A stretch of DNA of 64,000 nt from the NCBI RefSeq assembly GCF_003007735.2, contig NZ_PXNQ02000007.1, forward strand, positions 62,001-126,000, given 5' to 3'. Numbering within the stretch: position 1 is the stretch's first letter; each line of letters starts with the position of its first letter. Origin of the DNA: Paracoccus methylarcula. GTDB lineage: Bacteria > Pseudomonadota > Alphaproteobacteria > Rhodobacterales > Rhodobacteraceae. The notes below the pieces were generated by a model. That model searched no databases. It saw only the letters and a list, made by a program, of their open reading frames with translations, and was not told the origin of the DNA. Below, one piece after another: positions 36,079 through 45,032 of this stretch. Position numbers and translations under genes: made by a program.

Positions 36079-37506
36079 ATGAGCACAGTTATCGGTTTCG
36101 TGAATACCATTCTCTGGGGATATGTCCTGATTTACGGGCTGTTGGCCGTGGGTGTGTATTTCACCTTTCGTCTCGGCCTCATCCAGATCCTTCATTTCCG
36201 CGAGATGTGGCGCTGCGTCGCGGGATCGGGCGAGACGGATCGCGATGGGATTTCCCCGTTCCAGGCGCTGACTGTCTCGCTGGCCAGCCGGGTCGGCACC
36301 GGCAATATCGCGGGCGTCGCCGTCGCGCTGACGCTTGGCGGGCCGGGGGCAATCTTCTGGATGTGGCTGGTCGCCCTGGTCGGCATGGCAACCGCCTATT
36401 CGGAATCGCTGCTTGCCCAGCTTTACAAGGTGCACGGCCCCGGGGGGATGTATCGCGGCGGACCGGCCTATTACATCGCCCATGGCCTGAAACTGCCATG
36501 GCTGGCGGCACTTTTCTCGGTGGCGCTGATCCTGTCCTTCGGGCTGATCTTCAACGCGGTCCAGGCCAATTCCATCGCCGAGGCGGTCGAGCTTTCGGTC
36601 GGGCTGCCCAAGATATATGTCGGCATCGGGCTGGCCGTGCTTGTCGGCATGATCATCTTCGGCGGCATCCCGCAGATCGCCCGGGTGGCGGAAATGGTCG
36701 TGCCGGCCATGGCGGGGCTGTATCTGCTGGTCGCGGTCGTGGTGCTGCTGCTGAACATCACCGCGGTGCCCGGCATCCTGGCCGGTATCGTGAAATCGGC
36801 CTTTGGCCTGCAAGAGGCCGTCGGCGGCGTGTCGGGCGGGATCATCGCGGCGGCCATGAACGGGATCAAGCGCGGGCTGTTCTCGAACGAGGCGGGGATG
36901 GGGTCGGCGCCGAATATCGCGGCGGTCGCGGTGCCCGCCCCGCATCACCCTTCGAGCCAGGGTTTCGTGCAGGCGCTTGGTGTCTTCATCGACACGCTGC
37001 TGGTCTGCACGGCGACGGCGGTGATGATCCTGCTGGCCGATGTGATCCCGTCCGAGCAGTTGACAGGCGTCAACCTGACGCAAGCGGCCTTGACCGATCA
37101 TTTCGGCGGCTTTGGCGCGCATTTCGTGGCCGTGGCGATCTTCTTCTTCGCCTTCACCTCGATCATCGGCAATTATTCCTATGCAGAGAATGCCGTGATC
37201 TACCTGGGCGGCGGAACCGGCGGGGTCATGGCGATGCGCCTTGGGGTGCTGGCCATGGTCATCTGGGGCGCGATCCAGACGGTCGGAACGGTGTTCGACT
37301 TTGCCGATGCGAGCATGGGGCTGATGGCCACCATCAACCTTGTCGCCATCACGCTGTTGTCGGGAACCGTGGTTTACGTGACCCGCGACTACCTGAGTCA
37401 GCGCAAGGCCGGGCAAGAGCCGAGATTCCTGGTCGAGGAACATCCAGAAATCGCACCGGGCGTGAACAAGGAAATCTGGAGCGACGGGGCCTCGGCGTCC
37501 CGGTAA
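36079..37506 (+). CDS. Sodium:alanine symporter family (AGCS) amino-acid transporter
   Basis: A 475-residue integral membrane carrier of the AGCS family, which brings small amino acids in with Na+. The signature stretch LTVSLASRVGTGNIAGVAVALTLGGPGAIFWMW is intact, as are GGPAYYI, KRGLFSNEAGMGSAP and AFTSIIGNYSYAE. ATG 36079 is preceded by AGGAG. It lies 31 bases after the NhaC-type gene and ends the operon. Alanine or glycine is the default substrate; what it contributes to arginine breakdown is unclear. Confidence 0.88.
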   Translation: MSTVIGFVNTILWGYVLIYGLLAVGVYFTFRLGLIQILHFREMWRCVAGSGETDRDGISPFQALTVSLASRVGTGNIAGVAVALTLGGPGAIFWMWLVALVGMATAYSESLLAQLYKVHGPGGMYRGGPAYYIAHGLKLPWLAALFSVALILSFGLIFNAVQANSIAEAVELSVGLPKIYVGIGLAVLVGMIIFGGIPQIARVAEMVVPAMAGLYLLVAVVVLLLNITAVPGILAGIVKSAFGLQEAVGGVSGGIIAAAMNGIKRGLFSNEAGMGSAPNIAAVAVPAPHHPSSQGFVQALGVFIDTLLVCTATAVMILLADVIPSEQLTGVNLTQAALTDHFGGFGAHFVAVAIFFFAFTSIIGNYSYAENAVIYLGGGTGGVMAMRLGVLAMVIWGAIQTVGTVFDFADASMGLMATINLVAITLLSGTVVYVTRDYLSQRKAGQEPRFLVEEHPEIAPGVNKEIWSDGASASR

Positions 37507-37516
37507 GGCCAAGGAT

Positions 37517-37562
37517 GGGTCTGTCCGTCGGCAAATGCCCCGTTGGACCGGCGGTCAGACCC
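37517..37562. terminator. Long imperfect hairpin between convergent operons
   Basis: Arms of 15 bases (37517-37531, GGGTCTGTCCGTCGG; 37548-37562, CCGGCGGTCAGACCC) pair with one G-T wobble and one mismatch around a 16-base loop. It lies just past the symporter stop and overlaps the last codons of the minus-strand GNAT gene. A bidirectional terminator is the likely role, although no T-run is present. Confidence 0.5.
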
Positions 37563-38274
37563 GCGAGAGGATATAGCGGCAGGCGGTATTGTCGAAGCCG
37601 GTGATGCGGTAGTGATCGGCAAAGGCCGAGGTGAGCTCGTGCCGGACGCGCAAGCGTTCGGATCTCGCCCGGTCGAGATCCCGGGCGATCAACGCATCCA
37701 GATCCTCGGGGATCGCGATTGTCAAATCCATCTCTGCCGGGGCATCCGGGTCAAGGCCCGTATCACTGGCTCGGGCCTTGACCCCGGATGAGGTCAGTTG
37801 CCAGTCGGCCAGCAACCGATCCGAGGCGATGCCCGCATTGATGCCTTCCATCTGGCCATAATAATCCTCGTGATAGGTTCCCGCGGTCGCGCCGAGGCGG
37901 GCGATATTCAGGCTGGCATTGATCCGGCGCAGCGGATCATAGGTCCAGCGCACAAGGGTGATGCCGCGCTGCAGGCACCAGTCGCGCTGGAACCATTTCA
38001 GCTTGACCCCCAACCCCATGCCACGGCTGTCGGGATGCACGGCGAGACGGTGCGAGTGCTGTATTTCGGGCCGGCTGGTCGGGAAGCCAAAGAGAAAGCC
38101 CAGCATCCGGCCTTCGAGGAAAGCCCCGGCCACCAGCCCGCCCTCATGCTGAATGGCCAGCATGAGATCGGAATTGTCGGCAGGATCGTCCTTGCCCCAG
38201 ACCTCGCGCTGGAACTGTTCGGCGCGTTTCAACTCTGCCAGCGAGGCCAGTTCGCGGATTTCCGGGACGGTCAT
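37555..38274 (-). CDS. GNAT acyltransferase (COG3375), probable N-succinyltransferase of a D-amino-acid pathway
   Basis: A 239-residue GNAT-superfamily protein of the COG3375 type: GFLFGFPTS, SHRLAVHPDSRGMGLGVKLK (the acyl-CoA loop R-G-x-G-x-G) and the conserved LVRWTYDPLRRINASLNIARLGA. In Geobacillus and others such a gene, next to an N-succinylamino-acid racemase, encodes succinyl-CoA:D-amino-acid N-succinyltransferase. Here it overlaps the racemase gene by four bases (ATGA). It is the last gene of the RpiR-led operon. The third enzyme of the pathway, an M20-type N-succinyl-L-amino-acid hydrolase, is not in this window. Confidence 0.75.
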   Translation of the reverse strand: MTVPEIRELASLAELKRAEQFQREVWGKDDPADNSDLMLAIQHEGGLVAGAFLEGRMLGFLFGFPTSRPEIQHSHRLAVHPDSRGMGLGVKLKWFQRDWCLQRGITLVRWTYDPLRRINASLNIARLGATAGTYHEDYYGQMEGINAGIASDRLLADWQLTSSGVKARASDTGLDPDAPAEMDLTIAIPEDLDALIARDLDRARSERLRVRHELTSAFADHYRITGFDNTACRYILSRV

Positions 38275-39422
38275 GGCCTGACTTCCTCGCTATGGCTGGT
38301 GACGCTTGCCAGGAACGCGTGGTCGAGCGTCACGCCGATGCCCGGACCGTTGACTGGCACCGGCATCCGGCCATTCACGGCTTCAAGCTGCTCGTTGATG
38401 ATGTCGCGATGGAAATAGCGGCTGGCGCTGGAGGTGTCGCCCGGCTTGGTGAAATTCGCCATGGTTGCCAGATGGATGTTATGGGCGCGACCGATGCCGC
38501 TTTCCAGCATGCCGCCGCACCACACAGGCGCGTCGAAGGCGGCGCAAAGATCGTGAATGGCGCGCGCGGCCATGAAGCCGCCGACCCGGCCAACCTTGAT
38601 ATTGATGACCCTTGCCGCGCCGATCTCCAGCGCCTTGCGGGCATCCGATGGCGCGCGGATACTCTCGTCCAGGCAGATCGCGGTTTTCAGCGAGGCTTGC
38701 AGTTTCGCGTGATCCTGGATGTCGTCGAATGCCAGCGGCTGCTCGATATAATCGAGATTGAAGGCATCGAGCGCCCGCAGCACCGCCGTGTCGGCCAATC
38801 CGTAATCCGTGTTGGCGTCCACGGTCAGCTTTATATCCGGATGGTGTTTGCGCACCGCCTCGACCAGCCTGACGTCATGGCCCTGGGCGATTTTCAGCTT
38901 GGTGCGCTTGTATCCTTTCGCGATGGCCTCATCGACATGTTCGAGCGTGGTCTCGATCGGCGCGATGCCAAGGCTGACCCCGACATCGACCGCGTCGCGG
39001 ACCCCGCCAAGCGCGGCCTTCAGCGGCAGGTTCAGGCTTTTCGACCAGAGATCCCAGAAAGCCATTTCGACCACGGCCTTGGCCATGCGATTGCCGCGCC
39101 ACGGGGTGAGGATCGGCGCCAGCTCGTAGGGTGACGAAAAGCGCTTGCCGACGATCCGGGGCAAAAGGGTGCCGCGCAGGAATTCCATGGCCCCGGCGAT
39201 GGTTTCCTCAAGGTAATCCGGTTGCGGATCCATCACCGCCTCGGCAATCCCCTCGATCCCTTCGCCCCTGAGGACCAGGAGCGGAAAGGTCTTGCTGGTC
39301 ATGGTGCCGGTGGAAATCACGAAAGGCGTGACGAGCGGCAGGTTGACGATATGCAGCTCGGCGGAATCCACCCGGATGCCCTGAAAGGCCGTGGCGGTTG
39401 GGGGTGTCGGATCAACGGTCAT
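38271..39422 (-). CDS. Enolase-superfamily N-acyl(succinyl)amino-acid racemase
   Basis: A 383-residue enzyme of the muconate-lactonising subgroup. All five functional residues of the OSBS/NSAR type are visible: the base pair K175-x-K177 (TKLKI) and K276 (NIKVGRVGG), and the metal ligands D202 (VDANTDY), E227 (YIEQPL) and D252 (LDESI). The family includes o-succinylbenzoate synthase, but no menaquinone genes are near, and alphaproteobacteria of this group use ubiquinone. With a COG3375 GNAT overlapping, racemisation of N-succinyl-amino acids is the better call. It sits directly downstream of an amino-acid ABC transporter. Confidence 0.82.
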   Translation of the reverse strand: MTVDPTPPTATAFQGIRVDSAELHIVNLPLVTPFVISTGTMTSKTFPLLVLRGEGIEGIAEAVMDPQPDYLEETIAGAMEFLRGTLLPRIVGKRFSSPYELAPILTPWRGNRMAKAVVEMAFWDLWSKSLNLPLKAALGGVRDAVDVGVSLGIAPIETTLEHVDEAIAKGYKRTKLKIAQGHDVRLVEAVRKHHPDIKLTVDANTDYGLADTAVLRALDAFNLDYIEQPLAFDDIQDHAKLQASLKTAICLDESIRAPSDARKALEIGAARVINIKVGRVGGFMAARAIHDLCAAFDAPVWCGGMLESGIGRAHNIHLATMANFTKPGDTSSASRYFHRDIINEQLEAVNGRMPVPVNGPGIGVTLDHAFLASVTSHSEEVRP

Positions 39423-39461
39423 GCGGGAATGCTCGGAATAAGGGGGCAGGGAAGGGCGGGA

Positions 39462-40219
<758 letters not shown>

Positions 40220-40223
<4 letters not shown>

Positions 40224-40954
40224 GCCTGTGTTTCCCTGGGGGTTGGCGCGCCGGGGCGCGGCTGTTGTCGGGCGAGGATGTGGCGGCCTAGACGGCGTTC
40301 GGCCAGTCTCCAGACCAGGACGAAGGCGGCGGTCAGGCACAGGTAGATCAGCGCCGCCCAGAGATAGACCGAGAAGTCGAAGCTGCGCGAGAAAACCCTG
40401 CGCGTCTGCGCCATCAGGTCAAAGACCGTGACGACACTGGCCAATGCGCTGGCCTTCATCAGCAGGATCACCTCGTTTCCAAGCGCCGGCCACGCGATGC
40501 GATAGGCATGCGGGAACACCACCCGCCGCAGGATCTTCAGGCGGTTCATGCCGATGGCCCTTGCCGCCTCGATTTCGCCATGGGCGACGCCCTGGATACC
40601 GCCGCGCAGGATCTCGGTCTGGTAGGCGGTCGAATTGAGCGCAAAGGCCAGCAATGCGCAGTTGAACGGGTCCCGGAAGAAATTCCACAGCCCCCATTCC
40701 TGCAAGACGGGGCGGAACTGGCCCGACCCGTAGAAGATCAGGAAAAGCTGCGCGAGAATGGGCGTTCCGCGCATGAAGGAGATATAGAGCCGCAGCGGTG
40801 CCTGCGCCAATGGCGAAGCATGACTGCGGATCAGTGCGAAACCGGGCGAGAGCAGCCCTGCGATCAACGCGCCCATCAGGGTCAGCTTGAGCGTCATCAG
40901 GGTGCCGTCGAGCAGCTTGGGCCAACTGTCGAGAAGGGTCTCGATCGGATGCAT
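40220..40954 (-). CDS. Polar amino-acid ABC permease (HisM type)
   Basis: A 244-residue inner-membrane protein with about five hydrophobic segments. The EAA loop is GEIEAARAIGMNRLKILRRVVFP, and FMRGTPILAQLFLIFYG is typical of the HisM branch. It overlaps the ATPase gene by four bases and follows the other permease gene after one base. Together with HisQ-type protein it forms the channel. Confidence 0.9.
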
Positions 40955-40955
40955 C

Positions 40956-41663
40956 TCAGGCCCTCCTGACGCCGCGATTGGCGTGTTTTTCCATGCGCGC
41001 CAGCACCAGTTCGGACAGGATGCACATGGCCCAGTAGAGCAGGCATGCCAGCAGGTAGAAGGTGAAGGGCTGCTTGGTGACGCCGACCGCCACGCTGGTC
41101 ATCCGCATCAGGTCGTTCAGCGCGATGATCGACACGAGCGCCGTATCCTTCAGCATGTTGATCCAGAGATTGCCGAGCCCGGGCAGCGCGAAGCGCCAGA
41201 GCTGCGGCAACTGGATGCGGCGGAAGATCTTGGCCCGGGTCATGCCGATGGCGCGCCCGGCCTCTGCCTGCCCATGGTCGAGCGAGTTGAAGGCACCCCG
41301 CAGCACCTCGCAGGCAAAGGCTCCGAACACCATACCGAGCGCGACGACGCCAGCCCAGAAGGGGCTGAAATCGCTGCCCGGAGCATCGGGGTTCCACCAT
41401 TTCAGCAGCATGTTCCACAACAGGCCGACCCCGTTATAGACCACGAACAGGGTCAGGATCTCGGGCAGCCCGCGCATCAGTGTGGTATAGCCGAAGCCCA
41501 ATGCGCGCAGCGCCCTGTATCGCGACATCGAGGCAAAGGCGGCCATGAATCCAAGACATAGCCCGACGGGAAGCGTGACGATTGCCAATTGAATGGTAAT
41601 CGCCAGCCCCCGCAGGATCTCGTCTCCCCAACCGGTATCGCCGTAGGAAAGCAGTTCGAGCAT
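40956..41663 (-). CDS. Polar amino-acid ABC permease (HisQ type)
   Basis: A 235-residue permease. The EAA loop GQAEAGRAIGMTRAKIFRRIQLPQ and the segment TLMRGLPEILTLFVVYNGVG identify the HisQ branch. The start ATG 41663 has GGGAGG at nine to ten bases; the longer reading from TTG 41672 would cover that site. Situated between the binding protein and the HisM-type permease genes. Confidence 0.9.
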   Translation of the reverse strand: MLELLSYGDTGWGDEILRGLAITIQLAIVTLPVGLCLGFMAAFASMSRYRALRALGFGYTTLMRGLPEILTLFVVYNGVGLLWNMLLKWWNPDAPGSDFSPFWAGVVALGMVFGAFACEVLRGAFNSLDHGQAEAGRAIGMTRAKIFRRIQLPQLWRFALPGLGNLWINMLKDTALVSIIALNDLMRMTSVAVGVTKQPFTFYLLACLLYWAMCILSELVLARMEKHANRGVRRA

Positions 41664-41697
41664 TTTGGTCAACCTCCCGGCTGAGAGATTGCCGCGA

Positions 41698-42483
41698 TTA
41701 CTTCATCGTGTAGACGTCGAGATCGAAATACTTGTCGTTGATCGTCTGGTAGGTTCCGTCCTCGCGGATCTCGGCCAGCGCGGCGTTCAGCTTTTCGCGC
41801 AGTTCCTCGTCTTCCTTGCGCACGGCGATGCCCACGCCATCACCGACGAATTCCGGATCGGTGATAAGCTCCCCCGCCAGTTCGCAGCAGCTTCCATCCT
41901 CTGTCTTGGATGTCCAGTCATGCATCGGCAAAATATCCCCGACCTGCAGGTCGATACGCCCCGAAGCCATGTCGAGATTGGCATCGTCCTGTGTGGGATA
42001 GAGGCGGATATCCGCATCGGGATAGACGGCCTCGATGTAATCGGCCTGCGTGGTTCCGGACTGCGCGCCGATGACCTTTCCAGCCAGCGCCTCGTTGGTG
42101 AATTCGGTGATGTCCGAATCCTTCGGCACGACATGGGTCATGGCGGCAAGGTAATAGGGATCGGTGAAGGCCACCTGTTTCTTGCGATCCTCGGTGATGA
42201 ACATCGAGGCGATGATGAAATCGTATTTGCTGGCCAGAAGACCGGGAATGATGCCGTCCCAATCCTGCGCCACGACCTCGCATTCCTCGCCCATGCGCTT
42301 GCACAGCTCCAGCCCGATCTCGACATCGAAGCCGGTGATGGTGCCATCGGATTCGATATAGTTGAACGGGGGATAGGCGCCCTCGGTGCCAAGCCGCAAT
42401 GTCTGCGCCGAGGCGGTCGGGGACAGGGCCGCTGCCATCGCCGCCGCGGTCAGGATGGCCGTCAGTTTCATGTTGGTTTTCAT
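41698..42483 (-). CDS. Periplasmic amino-acid-binding protein (SBP family 3, Lys/Arg/Orn type)
   Basis: A 261-residue type II binding protein with a signal peptide (about 1-26, ending PTASAQ). The mature N-terminus LRLGTEGAYPPFNYIESDG is the family-3 hallmark, then GFDVEIGLELCKRM and the DWDGIIPGLLASKYDFIIASM hinge. Two adjacent Cys residues (SCCEL) are unusual for the family and could form a disulphide. The gene lies between the RpiR regulator and the HisQ-type permease. A cationic amino acid is the likely ligand. Confidence 0.9.
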   Translation of the reverse strand: MKTNMKLTAILTAAAMAAALSPTASAQTLRLGTEGAYPPFNYIESDGTITGFDVEIGLELCKRMGEECEVVAQDWDGIIPGLLASKYDFIIASMFITEDRKKQVAFTDPYYLAAMTHVVPKDSDITEFTNEALAGKVIGAQSGTTQADYIEAVYPDADIRLYPTQDDANLDMASGRIDLQVGDILPMHDWTSKTEDGSCCELAGELITDPEFVGDGVGIAVRKEDEELREKLNAALAEIREDGTYQTINDKYFDLDVYTMK

Positions 42484-42512
42484 GGGAATATCTCCTGTTG
42501 GATTGGTTTCTG

Positions 42513-43391
42513 TTATTTCTTGATCGGGGCGACCGGGTCACCGACATGACCGATGAAGCTGCCATAGAGCGTGGCGATGCGCTTGAGCCGGGTTTCGACA
42601 TCCGGCCCGAGTTCCAGGAACACGCCGTTGATCAGCAGGTTGCAGAGGCTGGCCATCTGCGCCGTGGAATCCCAGAATTGATTGAACTGGGTCGGGACGG
42701 CGAAAACCTCTTGCGCGACATCATGTCCCCAATCGCAGAACACATCGGTGATCAGGGTCACCGGAATGCCAAGCTCCTGGGCTTCCCGGGCAAGGAGCTT
42801 GGCGAGCCGCGAATAGCGCCGCGCCTCGAAGATTACCAGGCAGGCATTGCCGTCCGAGGCCAGCACTTCGGCGAAATTGCCGTCGGCAAGATTGAGCAAT
42901 GTCACCCGGTCGCGCAGATATTGCATCTGGTTGGCGAAATACTGGGCGATACCGCGTTCGGTCTGGAAGCCCGCGACATAGACGGCCTCGGAGCTTGCCA
43001 GCCGTTCCACCGCGCGTTGCCATTCGGGTGTGCCGGCCAGTTCGTAGACCCTTACGACCGCGGCGATTTCCATCTCCATCCCGAGATGCAGATGGCTTTG
43101 ATCCGTGCGGGCGGTCCTTGTCAGTTCGGACAGCCTGTCACTGACCAGCCAGGGACGATCGCCCAGATCCGCCTTCAGATGCTCCTTGAGATCCTTGAAG
43201 CTCTTGTAACCCATGGAGCGGCAGAAGCGGCCGACCGTCGCCTCGCTGACCCCGACCTTTGCCGCCAGGCTCGCCGCGGTTTCAAAGGGCACCTCCGCCA
43301 TCGCGTTCAACATGAAATTGGCAAGTCCCTTGTCGGCCTTGGAGCCGTTTTCAAGTGCCTGCGTCAGGCGTGGCCTTACGGAAAGCGACAA
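42513..43391 (-). CDS. MurR/RpiR-family transcriptional regulator
   Basis: A 292-residue regulator with an N-terminal RpiR helix-turn-helix (about 1-80: FETAASLAAKVGVSEATVGRFCRSMGYKSF) and a C-terminal SIS domain (about 130-265). SIS domains usually sense phosphosugars, so use with an amino-acid transporter and racemase is notable, though seen in other Rhodobacteraceae operons. The start is TTG 43391 with AGAGG seven bases upstream; no better start exists. It heads the operon that runs to the GNAT gene at 37555 and probably controls it from the repeats at 43443-43484. Confidence 0.82.
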   Translation of the reverse strand: MSLSVRPRLTQALENGSKADKGLANFMLNAMAEVPFETAASLAAKVGVSEATVGRFCRSMGYKSFKDLKEHLKADLGDRPWLVSDRLSELTRTARTDQSHLHLGMEMEIAAVVRVYELAGTPEWQRAVERLASSEAVYVAGFQTERGIAQYFANQMQYLRDRVTLLNLADGNFAEVLASDGNACLVIFEARRYSRLAKLLAREAQELGIPVTLITDVFCDWGHDVAQEVFAVPTQFNQFWDSTAQMASLCNLLINGVFLELGPDVETRLKRIATLYGSFIGHVGDPVAPIKK

Positions 43392-43442
43392 GCTGGAACC
43401 TCTTTGCGCGCCGGATAATGCTGATCGATTTGTGAAAGTTAT

Positions 43443-43484
43443 CTGTCATTGTGTCAATAAATTAATTTAACTGTCACTCTGTCG
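43443..43484. promoter_or_regulatory. Direct repeats of TGTC(A/G), candidate RpiR operator
   Basis: CTGTCATTGTGTCA (43443-43456) and CTGTCACTCTGTCG (43471-43484) match in 11 of 14 positions and are 28 bases apart; each contains two TGTC(A/G) units eight bases apart. Between them lies AATAAATTAATTTAA. The site is 52-93 bases upstream of the RpiR start, where an autoregulatory operator is expected. Confidence 0.4.
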
Positions 43485-43558
43485 CAAAGCTTTCTCCGTG
43501 AAATCCAACGGGATTTTTCGCTCTGTCCTGATCCGGTCGCAGGGCGAATGCCCCGCAT

Positions 43559-43987
43559 TCATCCCGCTACATGCGCCAGCAACAGGCAGCTTTCGCTGTT
43601 GAGAACGCCGGGCACCTCGCGGATTTCGCGCAGGACGCGATCGAAATTCACCAGCGAGTCGGTCCGGATCTCGACTACAAGATCCCATGCGCCATTGGTG
43701 GCGAAGATGGTCGAGACCTCGGGGATGCGGGTCAGGGTGCTGACCACCTTGCGCGACATGCGCCCCTGCAATTCGACCATGGTGATGGCCCGGACCTCGC
43801 CCTCGACATCCACATCGGTTTCAATGGTGAAGCGGCGGATGCGCCCCTCGGCCACCAACGCCTCCAGCCGGAGGCGGGCGGTGCTGCGCGAGGTGCCGAC
43901 CGTATGCGCCAATTGCGTGATCGACATGCGCGAATCCACCCGGAGGGCGGCGATGATGGCGCGGTCGATCTGCGAAAGGGATTTCAT
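43559..43987 (-). CDS. Lrp/AsnC-family transcriptional regulator
   Basis: A 142-residue regulator: N-terminal helix-turn-helix (QIDRAIIAALRVDSRMSITQLAHTVG is the usual opening; TSRSTARLRLEAL is the recognition helix) and a C-terminal RAM ligand-binding domain. It is divergent from arginase, with a large inverted repeat between them. In alphaproteobacteria such divergent Lrp proteins (for example PutR or the regulators of arginase/OCD operons) respond to the amino acid being degraded. Arginine or ornithine as the effector is inference. Confidence 0.88.
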   Translation of the reverse strand: MKSLSQIDRAIIAALRVDSRMSITQLAHTVGTSRSTARLRLEALVAEGRIRRFTIETDVDVEGEVRAITMVELQGRMSRKVVSTLTRIPEVSTIFATNGAWDLVVEIRTDSLVNFDRVLREIREVPGVLNSESCLLLAHVAG

Positions 43988-44012
43988 TCTGCCAATTCGA
44001 TCAAAAACATGT

Positions 44013-44042
44013 CCATATTGGATGAAAATATATCCGATATGG
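44013..44042. promoter_or_regulatory. Inverted repeat in the lrp-arginase divergent promoter, candidate Lrp operator
   Basis: CCATATTGGAT (44013-44023) and ATCCGATATGG (44032-44042) are reverse complements with one mismatch, separated by eight A/T-rich bases. The site lies 26 bases from the Lrp start and 63 bases from the arginase start, so one bound complex could control both promoters. Confidence 0.55.
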
Positions 44043-44105
44043 GCAAAATGACAATCGCTATCGCCATCTCATCCCCGCATTCTCGCAGGGAATCAAGGAG
44101 GCGAT

Positions 44106-45032
44106 ATGTCCAGAACCTGTTCCCTGCTAGGAGCGCCGATCCAGACCGGCGCATCGCAACCGGGCTGCCTGATGGGCCCTGCCAGCCTGCGCACCGCCGG
44201 GCTGCCAGCCGCGTTGGCCGATCTGGGCTGGGCGGTCAGCGATCTTGGCGACCTGCGCATCCCGCCGCAAGAACCACGGGATCACCCGAATGCGGCGATC
44301 CACAACCTCGCCGAGACCTGCGCCTGGATAGAGGTGCTGGAGCGCGCAGCCTTCGACGCCGCGTCGGCACATGATCTGCCGGTTTTCCTGGGCGGGGATC
44401 ATTCGCTTTCGGCGGGGACCGTGCCCGGACTGGCGCGCTTTGCGGCGGAGCAGGGGCGGCCGCTTTTCGTGCTGTGGCTGGATGCGCATCCCGACCTGCA
44501 TCGGCTCGACAGCACCGATAGCGGCAACCTGCATGGCACGCCCGCGGCCTATTTCACCGGACAGCCGGGATTTGATGCTTATCCGCCACTGAAACATGCC
44601 GTCGATCCGCAAAACCTGTGCATGATGGGAATACGCTCGGTCGACGAGGCGGAGCATGCCCTGATCAAAGCGCAGGGGATCGAGGTTTACGACATGCGTG
44701 CGATCGACGAGCTTGGCGTCATGAAGCCGCTGGCCGGGTTCCTTGACAGGGTGCGCGCGGCGGAGGGCATGCTGCATGTCAGTTTCGATGTCGATTTCCT
44801 TGAGCCCGATATCGCCCCGGCGGTCGGCACCACCGTTCCGGGCGGGGCGACCTTCCGCGAAGCGCATCTGGTCATGGAAACCCTGGGCGACAGCGGGCTG
44901 GTGACCTCGCTGGACCTGGTCGAGCTGAATCCCTTCCTCGATGAGCGCGGCCACACCGCCCGCTTGCTTTGCGACCTGGCGGCGAGCCTGTTCGGCCGCC
45001 GCATCCTTGACCGCATGACCCGGAGCTACTGA
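44106..45032 (+). CDS. rocF: Arginase
   Basis: A 308-residue ureohydrolase converting arginine to ornithine and urea. Manganese ligands: H99 in GGDHS, D126/H128/D130 in WLDAHPDLH, and [13 protein letters not shown] later. The [10 protein letters not shown] segment and the overall length are those of true arginases, and distinguish it from the GbuA-like protein in this window. ATG 44106 is preceded by AAGGAGG. Its stop overlaps the cyclodeaminase start by one base. Together the two genes take arginine to proline. Confidence 0.9.
   Translation: MSRTCSLLGAPIQTGASQPGCLMGPASLRTAGLPAALADLGWAVSDLGDLRIPPQEPRDHPNAAIHNLAETCAWIEVLERAAFDAASAHDLPVFLGGDHSLSAGTVPGLARFAAEQGRPLFVLWLDAHPDLHRLDSTDSGNLHGTPAAYFTGQPGFDAYPPLKHAVDPQNLCMMGIRSVDEAEHALIKAQGIEVYDMRAIDELGVMKPLAGFLDRVRAAEGMLHVSFDVDFLEPDIAPAVGTTVPGGATFREAHLVMETLGDSGLVTSLDLVELNPFLDERGHTARLLCDLAASLFGRRILDRMTRSY

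Noticed and set aside
36207..37604. 465-residue open frame in the +1-shifted frame of the symporter
   Set aside because: Wholly overlaps a clear AGCS transporter; its Arg/Gly-rich composition is that of a shadow frame.
38271..39422. o-Succinylbenzoate synthase (menC)
   Set aside because: No menaquinone genes nearby, and the overlapping COG3375 GNAT and amino-acid transporter point to N-succinylamino-acid racemase. Promiscuous OSBS activity is still possible.
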